Shown: positions 26,649 to 34,375 of the stretch, piece after piece
Layout: every line of letters begins with the position of its first letter
Position numbering within the stretch: the first letter of the stretch is position 1
Assembly (NCBI GenBank): GCA_963707065.1
Contig: CAVPPJ010000042.1
Coordinates: 310,001-374,000, forward strand
Direction: 5' to 3'
Length of the DNA: 64,000 nucleotides
DNA from: Palsa-506 sp963707065
Lineage (GTDB): Bacteria > Actinomycetota > Actinomycetes > Streptosporangiales > Streptosporangiaceae
Notes under the pieces: model-generated
The model's database searches: none
Told to the model about the DNA's origin: nothing
Seen by the model: the letters and a program-made list of their open reading frames with translations, nothing else
Translations under genes and position numbers: made by a program

Positions 26649-27781
26649 GCCAGCTCCGCTTCCACCGCCGCGGTGATCCGCGCGTGCAGTTCCGGCGCCT
26701 CGATCTTCGCGATCAGCTCGCCGAAGAAGCCGCGGATCACCAGGCGGCGGGCCTCGTCGTATGGGATCCCGCGGGCCATCAGGTAGAACAGGTGGTGGTC
26801 TTCCAGCCGCCCGCTGGCGCTTGCGTGCCCGGCGCCGACGACCTCGCCGGTGAGGATCTCCAGGTTCGGCACCGAGTCAACCCTGGTCCCATCGGTCAGC
26901 ACCAGGTTGCGGTTGTATTCGTAGGTGTCGGTGCCGGTCGCCCCGGCCCGGATGAGCACGTCGCCGATCCACACCGCGTGCGCGTCGACGCCCTGCAGCG
27001 CGCCCTTGTAGGTGACCCGGCTGCGGCAGTTGGGCGCACCGTGATCGACGAGAAGCCGGTGCTCCAGATGCTGGCCGGCGTCGGCGAAGTACAGGCCGCG
27101 GAGCTCAGCCTCGCCGCCCGGGCCCGCGTAGCGGACTGACGGGGCGACCCTGACCACGCTGCCGCCGAGCGTCACGGCCGTGTGAGTGATCCGGGCGTCC
27201 CGGCCCACCTGGACGTAATGGGACGACAGGTGCACCGTGTCGTCCGCCCAGTCCTGCAGCGAGACGAGCGCGAGCGATGCCCCGTCCCCGACGATCAGCT
27301 CGACGTTCTCGGCATAGGTCGCGGAGCCGGTGTATTCCACCACCACCACAGCCCGCGCATTCGCCTTGACGTTCACCACCAGGTGCCCGGCAGCCCCGCG
27401 GGCCGCATCTTCTCCGTGCACCGTGACCCAGGTAGGTACCGGGCCGTCGGCCTCTTCAGGAATCGTGAGCACGGTCGCCTCACGGAAGGATTCGAACGCC
27501 CTGGCGCTGACCCGGTCGGCAGGCACGCAGGCGATGCCGAGCCGCTGGTCGCCGTGTTGCGCTAGCTCAACGGCGACCTTCGGGGCGGCATCGACGGCCA
27601 CGCCGACCTTCCCGTCAAGCGCAGCGTCTGTGTGCAGCCCCCGGAGCCGGCGCAGCGGGGTGAACCGCCACTCCTCCTCGCGGCCGGTCGGCACGCCGAA
27701 GTCAGCCGGGTCGTAGGACCGCAGCTCGTGCAAGGTTGACAGGGGGGCCGAGGTTTCCACGGCCCCCTGCAGGCTCGCCAT
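26645..27781 (-). CDS. sufD: Fe-S cluster assembly protein SufD
   Basis: Beta-helix scaffold subunit of SufBCD, 378 residues. The conserved C-terminal motif GHASASGRLEDHHLFYLMARGIPYDEARRLVIRGFF is clear, as is the parallel beta-helix (repeating hydrophobic/Asp-rich strands, residues 110-300). The start overlaps the sufB stop by one base and the end overlaps the Rieske start by 4, so the genes are translationally coupled. Confidence 0.94.
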   Translation of the reverse strand: MASLQGAVETSAPLSTLHELRSYDPADFGVPTGREEEWRFTPLRRLRGLHTDAALDGKVGVAVDAAPKVAVELAQHGDQRLGIACVPADRVSARAFESFREATVLTIPEEADGPVPTWVTVHGEDAARGAAGHLVVNVKANARAVVVVEYTGSATYAENVELIVGDGASLALVSLQDWADDTVHLSSHYVQVGRDARITHTAVTLGGSVVRVAPSVRYAGPGGEAELRGLYFADAGQHLEHRLLVDHGAPNCRSRVTYKGALQGVDAHAVWIGDVLIRAGATGTDTYEYNRNLVLTDGTRVDSVPNLEILTGEVVGAGHASASGRLEDHHLFYLMARGIPYDEARRLVIRGFFGELIAKIEAPELHARITAAVEAELA

Positions 27782-29196
27782 CAGCCGACCGCCCCCTCCA
27801 TCTGCAGCTCGATCAGCCGGTTCAGCTCGAGCGCGTATTCCATCGGCAGCTCGCGGGCGATCGGCTCGACGAAGCCGCGGACGATGGTCGCCATCGCCTC
27901 GTCCTCGGTCATCCCGCGGCTCATCAGGTAGAACAGCTGGTCATCGGAGATCTTCGAGACGGTGGCCTCGTGGCCCATCTCGACATCGTCCTCACGCACG
28001 TCCACATAGGGGTAGGTGTCGGACCGGCTGACGGCGTCGACGAGCAGCGCGTCGCACTTGACCGTCGACTTCGAGTGCGTAGCGCCCTCCTGCACCTGGA
28101 CGAGGCCCCGGTAGGAGGTGCGGCCGCCGGCCCTGGCCACGGACTTGGACACGATCGAGGACGAGGTGTTCGGGGCGCAGTGCACCATCTTGGCGCCCGC
28201 GTCCTGGTGCTGCCCGGTGCCAGCGAATGCGACCGACAGGGTCTCGCCCCTGGCGTGCTCGCCCATCAGGTAGACCGCCGGGTACTTCATGGTCACCTTC
28301 GAGCCGATGTTGCCGTCGACCCACTCCATGCTCGCGCCCGCCTGCGCCACGGCCCGCTTGGTGACCAGGTTGTAGACGTTGTTCGACCAGTTCTGGATCG
28401 TGGTGTAGCGGCAGTGCGCGCCGGGCTTCACGATGATCTCGACGACCGCCGAGTGCAGCGAGTCGGAGGAGTAGATCGGCGCGGTGCAGCCCTCGACGTA
28501 GTGCACGCTCGCGCCCTCGTCGACGATGATCAGCGTCCGCTCGAACTGGCCCATGTTCTCGGTGTTGATCCGGAAGTAGGCCTGCAGCGGGATGTCCACG
28601 TGCACGTTCTTGGGCACGTAGATGAAGCTGCCGCCGGACCAGACCGCAGTGTTCAGCGACGCGAACTTGTTGTCGCCGACCGGGATGATCGTGGCGAAGT
28701 ACTCCTGGAACAGCTCCGGGTGCTCGCGCAGCGCGGTGTCGGTGTCCTTGAAGATGACGCCCTTGTCCTCAAGGTCCTCGCGGATCTTGTGGTAGACGAC
28801 TTCGCTCTCGTACTGCGCCGCGACACCGGCCACCAGGCGCTGCTTCTCGGCCTCGGGGATGCCGAGCCGGTCGTAGGTGCTCTTGATGTCGGCGGGCAGG
28901 TCTTCCCAGCTTCCGGCCTGCTTCTCGGTCGACCGGACGAAGTACTTGATGTTCTCGAAGTCGATGCCGGACAGGTCAGAGCCCCAGCTGGGCATGGGCT
29001 TGCGGCGGAACAGCTTGAGGCCCTTCAGCCGCAGGTCCAGCATCCAGTCCGGCTCGTCCTTCAGCGCCGAGATGTTCCGGACGACATCCTCGGACAGGCC
29101 GCGGCGCGCCGTCGCTCCGGCCGCGTCCGAGTCGGACCAGCCGAACTTATAGTTGCCGAGCCCGTCGAGCTCGGGATGAGTCGTCGTGGTTGTCAT
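27781..29196 (-). CDS. sufB: Fe-S cluster assembly protein SufB
   Basis: Core scaffold subunit on which Fe-S clusters form, 471 residues. SufB features present: PDWMLDLRLKGLKLFRRKPMP near residue 50, VHYVEGCTAPIYSSDSLHSA around 230-250 and the C-terminal GHEATVSKISDDQLFYLMSRGMTEDEA. No intein is present, in contrast to M. tuberculosis SufB. ATG at 29196 overlaps the 3' end of sufR by 4 nt. Confidence 0.96.
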   Translation of the reverse strand: MTTTTTHPELDGLGNYKFGWSDSDAAGATARRGLSEDVVRNISALKDEPDWMLDLRLKGLKLFRRKPMPSWGSDLSGIDFENIKYFVRSTEKQAGSWEDLPADIKSTYDRLGIPEAEKQRLVAGVAAQYESEVVYHKIREDLEDKGVIFKDTDTALREHPELFQEYFATIIPVGDNKFASLNTAVWSGGSFIYVPKNVHVDIPLQAYFRINTENMGQFERTLIIVDEGASVHYVEGCTAPIYSSDSLHSAVVEIIVKPGAHCRYTTIQNWSNNVYNLVTKRAVAQAGASMEWVDGNIGSKVTMKYPAVYLMGEHARGETLSVAFAGTGQHQDAGAKMVHCAPNTSSSIVSKSVARAGGRTSYRGLVQVQEGATHSKSTVKCDALLVDAVSRSDTYPYVDVREDDVEMGHEATVSKISDDQLFYLMSRGMTEDEAMATIVRGFVEPIARELPMEYALELNRLIELQMEGAVG

Positions 29197-30067
29197 GCGG
29201 AGATGCCTCCGGGCTGATCGGTAAGAGTGCGGTAGGCGGTGGACTGGTCGGTGCTGGTCAGGTCGGTGCTGGTGCGGTCAGTAGTAGTGCGGTCAGTGCT
29301 GGTGCGGTCGTCGGCGGTGCGGGATCTCAGCAGCGATGGCGCGGTGACGTGCGTAGTGCAGACCCCGTCGCCGTGCGCGATCGTGGCGAGCCGCTGCACC
29401 GGGGTGCCGAGCAGCCGGCCGAAGGCCTCGGTCTCCGCCTCGCACAGCTGGGGGTACTCGGCGGCCACGTGCGCTACCGGGCAGTGATGCTGGCAGAGCT
29501 GCTCGCCGCCGCCGGCCGCGGGCGCCCCGCTGGCCGACGCCGCATAGCCGTCTGCCGACAGCGCCTCGGCCAGTGCCCGGACCCGCTCGCTGGGGGAACC
29601 GGACCCGACTGCCTCGCGGTACCGGTTCTCCAGGTCGGCGATCTGCCTTCTGGCGAATTCACCGACGGCCTCCGGCCCGGCCCGCTCGGCCAGGAACCGC
29701 AGGGCGCTGGTGGCCAGGTCGTCGTAGGCATGCTCGAACGCGCTGCGGCCGGCGTCGGTAATCGCGAACAGCCTGGCCGGCGGCCTCGACCCCGGGTGCC
29801 GTAGGACCGTGCAATCCGGCTCTCGATCATGCCGTCAGCCAGCAGGTTGTCCAGGTGCCGGCGGACGGCGGCCGGGGTGAGCCCGAGGCGAGTGCTCAGC
29901 GCCGTTGCCGTCGCCGGCCCGTTCTCCAGGACCAGCCTGGCGATCCTGGCCCGGGTGCCCCGCTCGGAGCCGGGCTGCGCTGCCGTAGCCTGACCAGGTG
30001 AGACGGCCTGGGCCCGGGCAGCGCGGTGCCCGGCGTCCCCGCGGGGGCCGCCCGAAGCCGCGCTCAC
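29193..30067 (-). pseudogene. sufR: Fe-S biogenesis repressor SufR, broken by one frameshift
   Basis: [4Fe-4S]-binding ArsR/DeoR-like repressor that autoregulates the suf operon. The winged helix reads ARIARLVLENGPATATALSTRLGLTPAAVRRHLD from the 5' part. At about 29781-29788 the frame shifts and continues PARLFAITDAGRSAFEHAYDD, then the Fe-S motif EQLCQHHCPVAHVAAEYPQLC and HGDGVCTTHVTAPS. The C-terminus is an unusual Thr/Asp-rich repeat (RTSTDRTTTDRTSTDLTSTD). The start is put at GTG 30067, just downstream of the operator; an ATG at 30109 would put the operator inside the gene. A single missing base would restore it, so an assembly error is possible. Confidence 0.8.
29248..29322. repeat. 15-bp tandem repeats encoding the SufR tail
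   Basis: About five 15-bp units of the form CGGTCNGTNNTNGTG. In the SufR frame they encode the pentapeptide Arg-Thr-(Ser/Thr)-Thr-Asp. Because the unit is a multiple of 3, copy number can change without breaking the frame. It overlaps no other gene. Confidence 0.75.
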
Positions 30068-30073
30068 CAGTCC

Positions 30074-30097
30074 CACGTATTTCACAACATCATTGTG
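30074..30097 (-). promoter_or_regulatory. SufR operator and suf promoter
   Basis: CACAA (30083-30087) and TTGTG (30093-30097) form a perfect inverted repeat with a 5-nt spacer, in an AT-rich stretch upstream of sufR. This layout resembles the SufR site of M. tuberculosis (ACACT-N5-TGTGA). A -10-like TACGTG (30079-30074 on the minus strand) ends 6 nt before the GTG start, as in leaderless genes. Bound SufR would cover the promoter. Confidence 0.55.
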
Positions 30098-30189
30098 CCG
30101 TAAATACATTCCAGCCCGCAATCCGGGTGCCGGATTCACGCCGTCACCGGCTCTCCAGCACCGCCAGTGCTCTGACGCCCCATCCGCCA

Positions 30190-30360
30190 GCGCCCGCCCC
30201 CTGTCCTATAGCGCCCGCCCCGTGTCCTATACGCCCGCCCCGTGTCCAATAGTGCCCGTCCGCCAGTGCCCCGCCCGCCAGCGCCCGCCCCGCGTCCGCC
30301 AGTGCCCGTCCGCCAATGCGCCTGTCCGCTAGTGCCGTCCGCCAGTGCCCTGGCCGCCAG
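30190..30360. repeat. Imperfect 20-21-bp tandem repeats
   Basis: Units at 30190-30210, 30211-30231 and 30232-30251 share GCGCCCGCCCCGTGTCCTAT; they decay rightwards into GTGCCCGTCCGCCAGTGCC-like pieces up to about 30360. The array fills the divergent gap between sufR and the next gene. No gene is seen in it. Confidence 0.75.
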
Positions 30361-30413
30361 CGCTTCGGCGCTCGCCGGCGGCCCGGGCCGGGCCGTTCCG
30401 CAGAGGAGATCCC

Positions 30414-31289
30414 TTGACCGACGCACCCGCCGCGGCACGGCAGATGTGGAGCCTGTTCGAGCCGGTCCACACGGTGACCTACTTCGCGCCCGAGGCGCTC
30501 TCGGCGTTCGAGGGCGCCGGGCTGCGCGGGTTCTGGCGCGGCTACTTCGCCGGCCGGGCTGCGCCGCTTGGCGTGATCGGCGCGGCGCCGGTGACGGCCG
30601 CGTTCTTCAGCTTCGCTCCCCCGATGATTGCCAGGGCACTGCCCGCGGTCTGGGAGCTGATCACGCCGGACGCCGCGCTGCGGGTACGGTCGGCGGGCGC
30701 GGCCGCCGCGCTGCGGCGGCTGCTTTCCGGCCGGGACGGGGATGGCATGGCCGCTGCTGCCACCGCCGCCGACCTGCTCACCGGGCTGATCGAGGGGATT
30801 GACTGCGCGGGCCGCGTGCTGGCCGCGCCGAATGCGGTGCTGCCAGTGCCCGCCGAGCCGCTGGCCCGGCTGTGGCATGCGGCAACCGTGCTCCGCGAGC
30901 ACCGGGGCGACGGTCACGTGGCCGCACTGGTCGCAGCGGGTATCGACGGCTGCGAGGCGCTGGTGCTGCGCGCCGGGATGGACTTGTCGCGCGAGATGCT
31001 GCAGCCTATCCGCGGCTGGGCCGACGCGGACTGGGAGCAGGCCGCGGCGCGGCTAGCCGGCCGCGGCTGGCTCGGCGCTGACGGCCGGGTGACCGCGGCC
31101 GGCGCCGCGGCGCACCGGGCAGTGGAGGACGCGACCGACCTGGCAGCCGCGCGGCCCTGGGCGCGACTCGGGCCGGACGGCATGGACGACCTGCTGGCCG
31201 TCCTGACGCCGGTGGCAAAAGCCTGCGCGGCCGCGCTCCCCTACCCCAACCCCGTCGGCGTGCCCGCCCCGGCGCCCGCTGCCCCCTGA
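30414..31289 (+). CDS. SCO6745-family conserved actinobacterial protein
   Basis: A 291-residue helical protein of an actinobacterial family known by SCO6745, function unassigned. N-terminus MWSLFEPVHTVTYFAPEALSAFEGAGLRGFWRGYFAGRAAPLG is the family signature. The C-terminal half (SREMLQPIRGWADADWEQAAARLAGRGWLGADGRVTAAGAAAHRAVED) looks like a winged-helix domain of MarR type. Start is TTG at 30414 with GAGGAG 6 nt upstream. It is divergent from sufR and convergent with the GntR gene. Confidence 0.8.
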   Translation: MTDAPAAARQMWSLFEPVHTVTYFAPEALSAFEGAGLRGFWRGYFAGRAAPLGVIGAAPVTAAFFSFAPPMIARALPAVWELITPDAALRVRSAGAAAALRRLLSGRDGDGMAAAATAADLLTGLIEGIDCAGRVLAAPNAVLPVPAEPLARLWHAATVLREHRGDGHVAALVAAGIDGCEALVLRAGMDLSREMLQPIRGWADADWEQAAARLAGRGWLGADGRVTAAGAAAHRAVEDATDLAAARPWARLGPDGMDDLLAVLTPVAKACAAALPYPNPVGVPAPAPAAP

Positions 31290-31336
31290 CGAAGCCGGGC
31301 GAGCGCCATGCCCGACAAACCGGGCGTCGCCCTGGC

Positions 31337-31370
31337 AAACCGGGCAGGCGGCACGCCGGCTGCCCGGTTT
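31337..31370 (+). terminator. Rho-independent-like terminator
   Basis: AAACCGGGCA (31337-31346) pairs with TGCCCGGTTT (31361-31370), followed by CTTCC. It lies 48 bp after the SCO6745-type gene. The paired A/T ends make a short U-stretch. Confidence 0.6.
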
Positions 31371-31375
31371 CTTCC

Positions 31376-31426
31376 ATGACCGCGAAGGATCCGGCGCTGC
31401 CGGTGACGCCGATCCTTCGCGGTCAT
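31376..31426. repeat. Long imperfectly looped palindrome (16-bp arms)
   Basis: ATGACCGCGAAGGATC (31376-31391) and its exact complement GATCCTTCGCGGTCAT (31411-31426) flank a 19-nt loop. It stands between convergent genes directly after another terminator. It could be a second, bidirectional terminator or a dispersed palindromic (REP-like) element. Confidence 0.65.
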
Positions 31427-31446
31427 GACGATGCGCCGCCCCAGGC

Positions 31447-32181
31447 TCAGCTCAGGAAACCGCGGAGCAGGGCGCCGGTGCCGTCCAGGTGCTCGGCTAC
31501 CGCGCGCCGGGCGAGCTCGGCATCGCCGGCCAGGATCGCGTCGACGATGGCGGCGTGCTGGCCGGCCGTGTGATCGATGTTGCGCCGCAGCACCGGGATC
31601 GCGTTGAGCAGGTCGTTCAGCCGCATCCGGGCATCAGCGCAGGCGGTGGCCAGCAGGGTGGATCCGGTGAGCTCGGCGATCGACAGGTGGAACAGGGTAT
31701 CCAGCCGCCGGTAGTCACTCGGGCTGGCCCGGTTGACGTCCGCCAGGCGGGCGCGCAGCACGTCCCGGACGCTGGCCCGCTCAGCTCTCCCGGAGACCTG
31801 GGCCAGCAGCTGGGCGGAACCGGTCTCGACCGCCATCCGGAACGTCAGCGCGTCGGTGAGCTTGTCGCCGTCCTCAAGGGCGATGCGGCGCAGCTCGCCG
31901 GGGCTCGGCTCCGGCGGGCGGTAGGTGACGAAGGTGCCGCCGGAGCGCCCGCGCCGGGACTCGATGAAACCGGCCTGCTGGAGCTCGCGGATTGCCTCGC
32001 GGAGCGTGATGCGGCTGATGCCGAGCTGGACGGCCAGATCACGCTCGGAGGGGAACCGCTGCCCGGGACCGACCACGCCGAGCTTGATCACGGTCAGCAG
32101 CCGCTCGACCGTTTCCTCGAATGCGTTGCCCGCCCGGACTGGCCGCAGGGCGGTGGCCAGCTCGAGTCCGCCGGTTCTCAC
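31447..32181 (-). CDS. GntR-family regulator (FadR subfamily, FCD domain)
   Basis: A 244-residue repressor-type protein. The N-terminal winged helix is SERDLAVQLGISRITLREAIRELQQAGFIESRRGRSGG. The all-helical FCD domain follows with the metal-binding histidine pattern: FHLSIAELTGS, TAGQHAAIVDAI and VAEHLDGTGALL. Such proteins release DNA on binding an organic acid or amine-derived ligand. GTG at 32181 has GGAGG 6 nt upstream. It is divergent from the permease-ligase-ALDH-SDR operon and very likely its regulator. Confidence 0.88.
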   Translation of the reverse strand: MRTGGLELATALRPVRAGNAFEETVERLLTVIKLGVVGPGQRFPSERDLAVQLGISRITLREAIRELQQAGFIESRRGRSGGTFVTYRPPEPSPGELRRIALEDGDKLTDALTFRMAVETGSAQLLAQVSGRAERASVRDVLRARLADVNRASPSDYRRLDTLFHLSIAELTGSTLLATACADARMRLNDLLNAIPVLRRNIDHTAGQHAAIVDAILAGDAELARRAVAEHLDGTGALLRGFLS

Positions 32182-32265
32182 AATCACCCTCCGCTGGGGA
32201 CGGCATTGTTACGCATTGTCCTGCCGAGTCCTGCCGAGCCTACGGCACAGCCCGGCAGCGGCCCG

Positions 32266-32355
32266 GGTCGCTGCCGCTCCGCGGCCCGGTCGCTGGCGCT
32301 CCGCGCGCCTGGTCGCTGGCGCCCCGGCGGCTCTGCCGCTGGCGCTCCGCGCGGG
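32266..32355. repeat. About four ~23-bp imperfect repeats in the divergent gap
   Basis: Four degenerate units built on GGTCGCTGGCGCTCCGCGCG lie between the GntR gene and its divergent operon. The rest of this 460-bp gap holds a perfect palindrome (32376-32409), a smaller GCCAGGC/GCCTGGC hairpin near 32424-32444 and the promoter area at 32516-32566; no gene is seen. Confidence 0.65.
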
Positions 32356-32375
32356 CCCGTCGGGAGTTCGGCCCT

Positions 32376-32409
32376 CTCCTTGGCCGCGCACCGGTGCGCG
32401 GCCAAGGAG
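32376..32409. promoter_or_regulatory. Perfect 34-bp palindrome
   Basis: CTCCTTGGCCGCGCACC and GGTGCGCGGCCAAGGAG abut with no loop: 17-bp arms, perfectly symmetric, in the GntR/permease intergenic region. It may bind a dimeric regulator or fold as a cruciform/terminator protecting the divergent transcripts. Confidence 0.6.
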
Positions 32410-32515
32410 CCTCGCTGCCAGCGTGCCAGGCCCTTGGTGCCTGGCGGTACCAGCGATGCCTGGCGGTGCCCGTGATGCCGGCCGATAACAATGGTGATGA
32501 ATCCCGCCAGGGGTC

Positions 32516-32566
32516 TTGACATTGGCTCAGACCTGTCCATCATTGGTCTGATATTGAACCATTGAA
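32516..32566 (+). promoter_or_regulatory. Promoter and GntR-type operator of the amine operon
   Basis: A consensus -35 TTGACA at 32516-32521 sits in an AT-rich stretch. Overlapping it are TCAGACC (32527-32533) and GGTCTGA (32545-32551), an inverted repeat with 11-nt spacing, and TGGT-N10-ACCA just downstream. The -10 is not obvious (ATCATT or GATATT). FadR-type GntR proteins often bind TGGT-N-ACCA-like sites, so autoregulated divergent control is plausible. Confidence 0.5.
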
Positions 32567-32640
32567 ACCCGGCCGCCGGCCAGTGGCGCTCCCGCGCCCT
32601 CCTCCGGCATCATCCGACGCCCTGACGCAAGGAGCATGCC

Positions 32641-34209
32641 GTGTCGGTTAACGAGCAATCGGCCCCCGCGCCGCTCAGCAATGACGAAGAACAGCTCCAC
32701 CGGCTCGGCTACGCCCAGGAACTGCGAAGGCGGATGTCTGGCTTCTCAAACTTCGCCGTGTCGTTCACCATCATCTCGATCCTGTCCGGCTGCCTGACCT
32801 TGTACTACTTCGGCATGGACGAGGGCGGCCCGGCTGTCATCGTCTGGGGCTGGCCGTTCGTCGGGGCCATGACGCTGCTCGTCGGCCTGGCCATGGCGGA
32901 GGTCTGCTCCAGCTACCCGACCGCGGGCGGCCTCTATTACTGGTCGGCCAAGCTGGCCAGGCGCAACGGGCCCGCCTGGTCATGGTTCACCGGCTGGTTC
33001 AACTTCCTCGGCCAGGTCGCTGTCACGGCGGGCATCGACTTCGGCGCGGCGTTCTTCATCAACGCGTTCGGCAGCCTGCAGTGGGGCTGGAGCACGGCGC
33101 ACTGGGTGACGATCCTGATCTACGTGATCGTGCTGTTCGTGCACGGCCTGCTGAACCAGTTCGGCATCCGTCTCGTGGCGCTGCTGAACGACATCAGCGT
33201 CTGGTGGCACATCCTTGGCGTGCTGATCATCGTCAGCGTGCTGGCGTTCGTGCCAGCCCACCATCTGCCCGCCCATGACGTTTTCACCGGCCTGTTCAAC
33301 AACAGCGGCCTGAATATCGGCTGGTGGTACATCCTCCCGGTCGGCCTGTTGCTCGCGCAGTACACCTTCACCGGCTATGACGCTTCGGCGCACATGACCG
33401 AGGAGACGAACAAGGCCGCTACCGCTGGCCCGCGTGGCATCGTGATGTCGATCGTGGTTTCCCTGTTCGCCGGCTGGGTGCTGCTGATCGGCATGACCTT
33501 CGCGATTCAGGGCAGGATCGGCGGGCCCAGGTACCTGCTGGCGGCTGCCGCCGGTCCCGCCGCGCCCGCCCAGATCTGGCAGGACGCCATCGGCCTGACG
33601 GGCGCGAAGCTGCTGTTGCTGATCGCGATCGGCGCCCAGTTGTTCTGCGGCATGTCCTCGGTTCTCGCGAACTCCCGGATGATCTACGCGTTCTCGCGTG
33701 ACGGCGCGCTGCCCGGCTCGGCCTTCTGGCACCGGGTGAACAAGCGGACCAGGACTCCCACCAACGCGATCTGGCTCGCTGCCGGTGGCGCCCTGATACT
33801 CGGCCTGCCCTACCTGTGGAACTCCGTCGCGTACGGCGCCGTCACCTCGATCGCGGTCATCGGCCTCTACATCGCTTACGTGCTGCCGACGTTCCTGCGG
33901 CTCCGCCGGGGCGAGAGCTTCCAGCGCGGACCGTGGCACCTGGGCAGGTGGAGCTACCTGATCGGCTGGACCGCGGTGGTCTGGGTTGGGCTCATCACGA
34001 TCCTGTTCATGCTGCCGCAGTTCGGGCCTCTCACCAGCGGAGGCACCCTGAACCTCAATACCTTCAACTACGCGGTCATCGCGGTCATCGTGGTGATCGG
34101 CTTCGCGGGGATCTACTGGCTTGTCTCGGCGAAGAACTGGTTCACCGGGCCGCGGGTGCAGGGCACGCCGGAGGAACTGGCCGCGATCGAGCATGAACTA
34201 GAGGTCTGA
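32641..34209 (+). CDS. APC-superfamily amine/amino-acid permease
   Basis: A 522-residue integral membrane transporter with about 12 helices. The N-terminus (LGYAQELRRRMSGFSNFAVSF followed by TIISILSGCLTLYYFG) and EVCSSYPTAGGLYYWSAKL are typical of the ACT/GABA-choline branch of APC transporters. The helix with YTFTGYDASAHMTEET is conserved there. GTG start has AAGGAG 6 nt upstream. As first gene of the operon it likely imports the amine that the next enzyme glutamylates. Confidence 0.88.
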   Translation: MSVNEQSAPAPLSNDEEQLHRLGYAQELRRRMSGFSNFAVSFTIISILSGCLTLYYFGMDEGGPAVIVWGWPFVGAMTLLVGLAMAEVCSSYPTAGGLYYWSAKLARRNGPAWSWFTGWFNFLGQVAVTAGIDFGAAFFINAFGSLQWGWSTAHWVTILIYVIVLFVHGLLNQFGIRLVALLNDISVWWHILGVLIIVSVLAFVPAHHLPAHDVFTGLFNNSGLNIGWWYILPVGLLLAQYTFTGYDASAHMTEETNKAATAGPRGIVMSIVVSLFAGWVLLIGMTFAIQGRIGGPRYLLAAAAGPAAPAQIWQDAIGLTGAKLLLLIAIGAQLFCGMSSVLANSRMIYAFSRDGALPGSAFWHRVNKRTRTPTNAIWLAAGGALILGLPYLWNSVAYGAVTSIAVIGLYIAYVLPTFLRLRRGESFQRGPWHLGRWSYLIGWTAVVWVGLITILFMLPQFGPLTSGGTLNLNTFNYAVIAVIVVIGFAGIYWLVSAKNWFTGPRVQGTPEELAAIEHELEV

Positions 34210-34315
34210 GCGCCCGCACGCCCGCGGCGGCGGCCGTGCGCAGACCGCGCTCGTACGCCTACGGTGGGCTGACGGACTGTACGGAGCTTGCCCGCGGACA
34301 GGCCCGCTCCATGAT

Positions 34316-34366
34316 GGGCATGCCCCGAGGATAGGCATGCCCCGAGGATGGGCACGCCCCGAGGAT
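34316..34366. repeat. Three tandem 17-bp units before the ligase gene
   Basis: Units GGGCATGCCCCGAGGAT (34316-34332), 34333-34349 and 34350-34366, each with one change. They lie just upstream of the ATG at 34376 and contain GAGGA, so each could offer a Shine-Dalgarno-like site. One in-frame ATG (34337) lies inside the array. Confidence 0.8.
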
Positions 34367-34375
34367 GGGACACCG

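Noticed and set aside
27736..29217. 493-codon open frame on the plus strand opposite sufB
   Set aside because: It mirrors the GC-rich third positions of sufB and has no protein-family motif; sufB itself is unambiguous.
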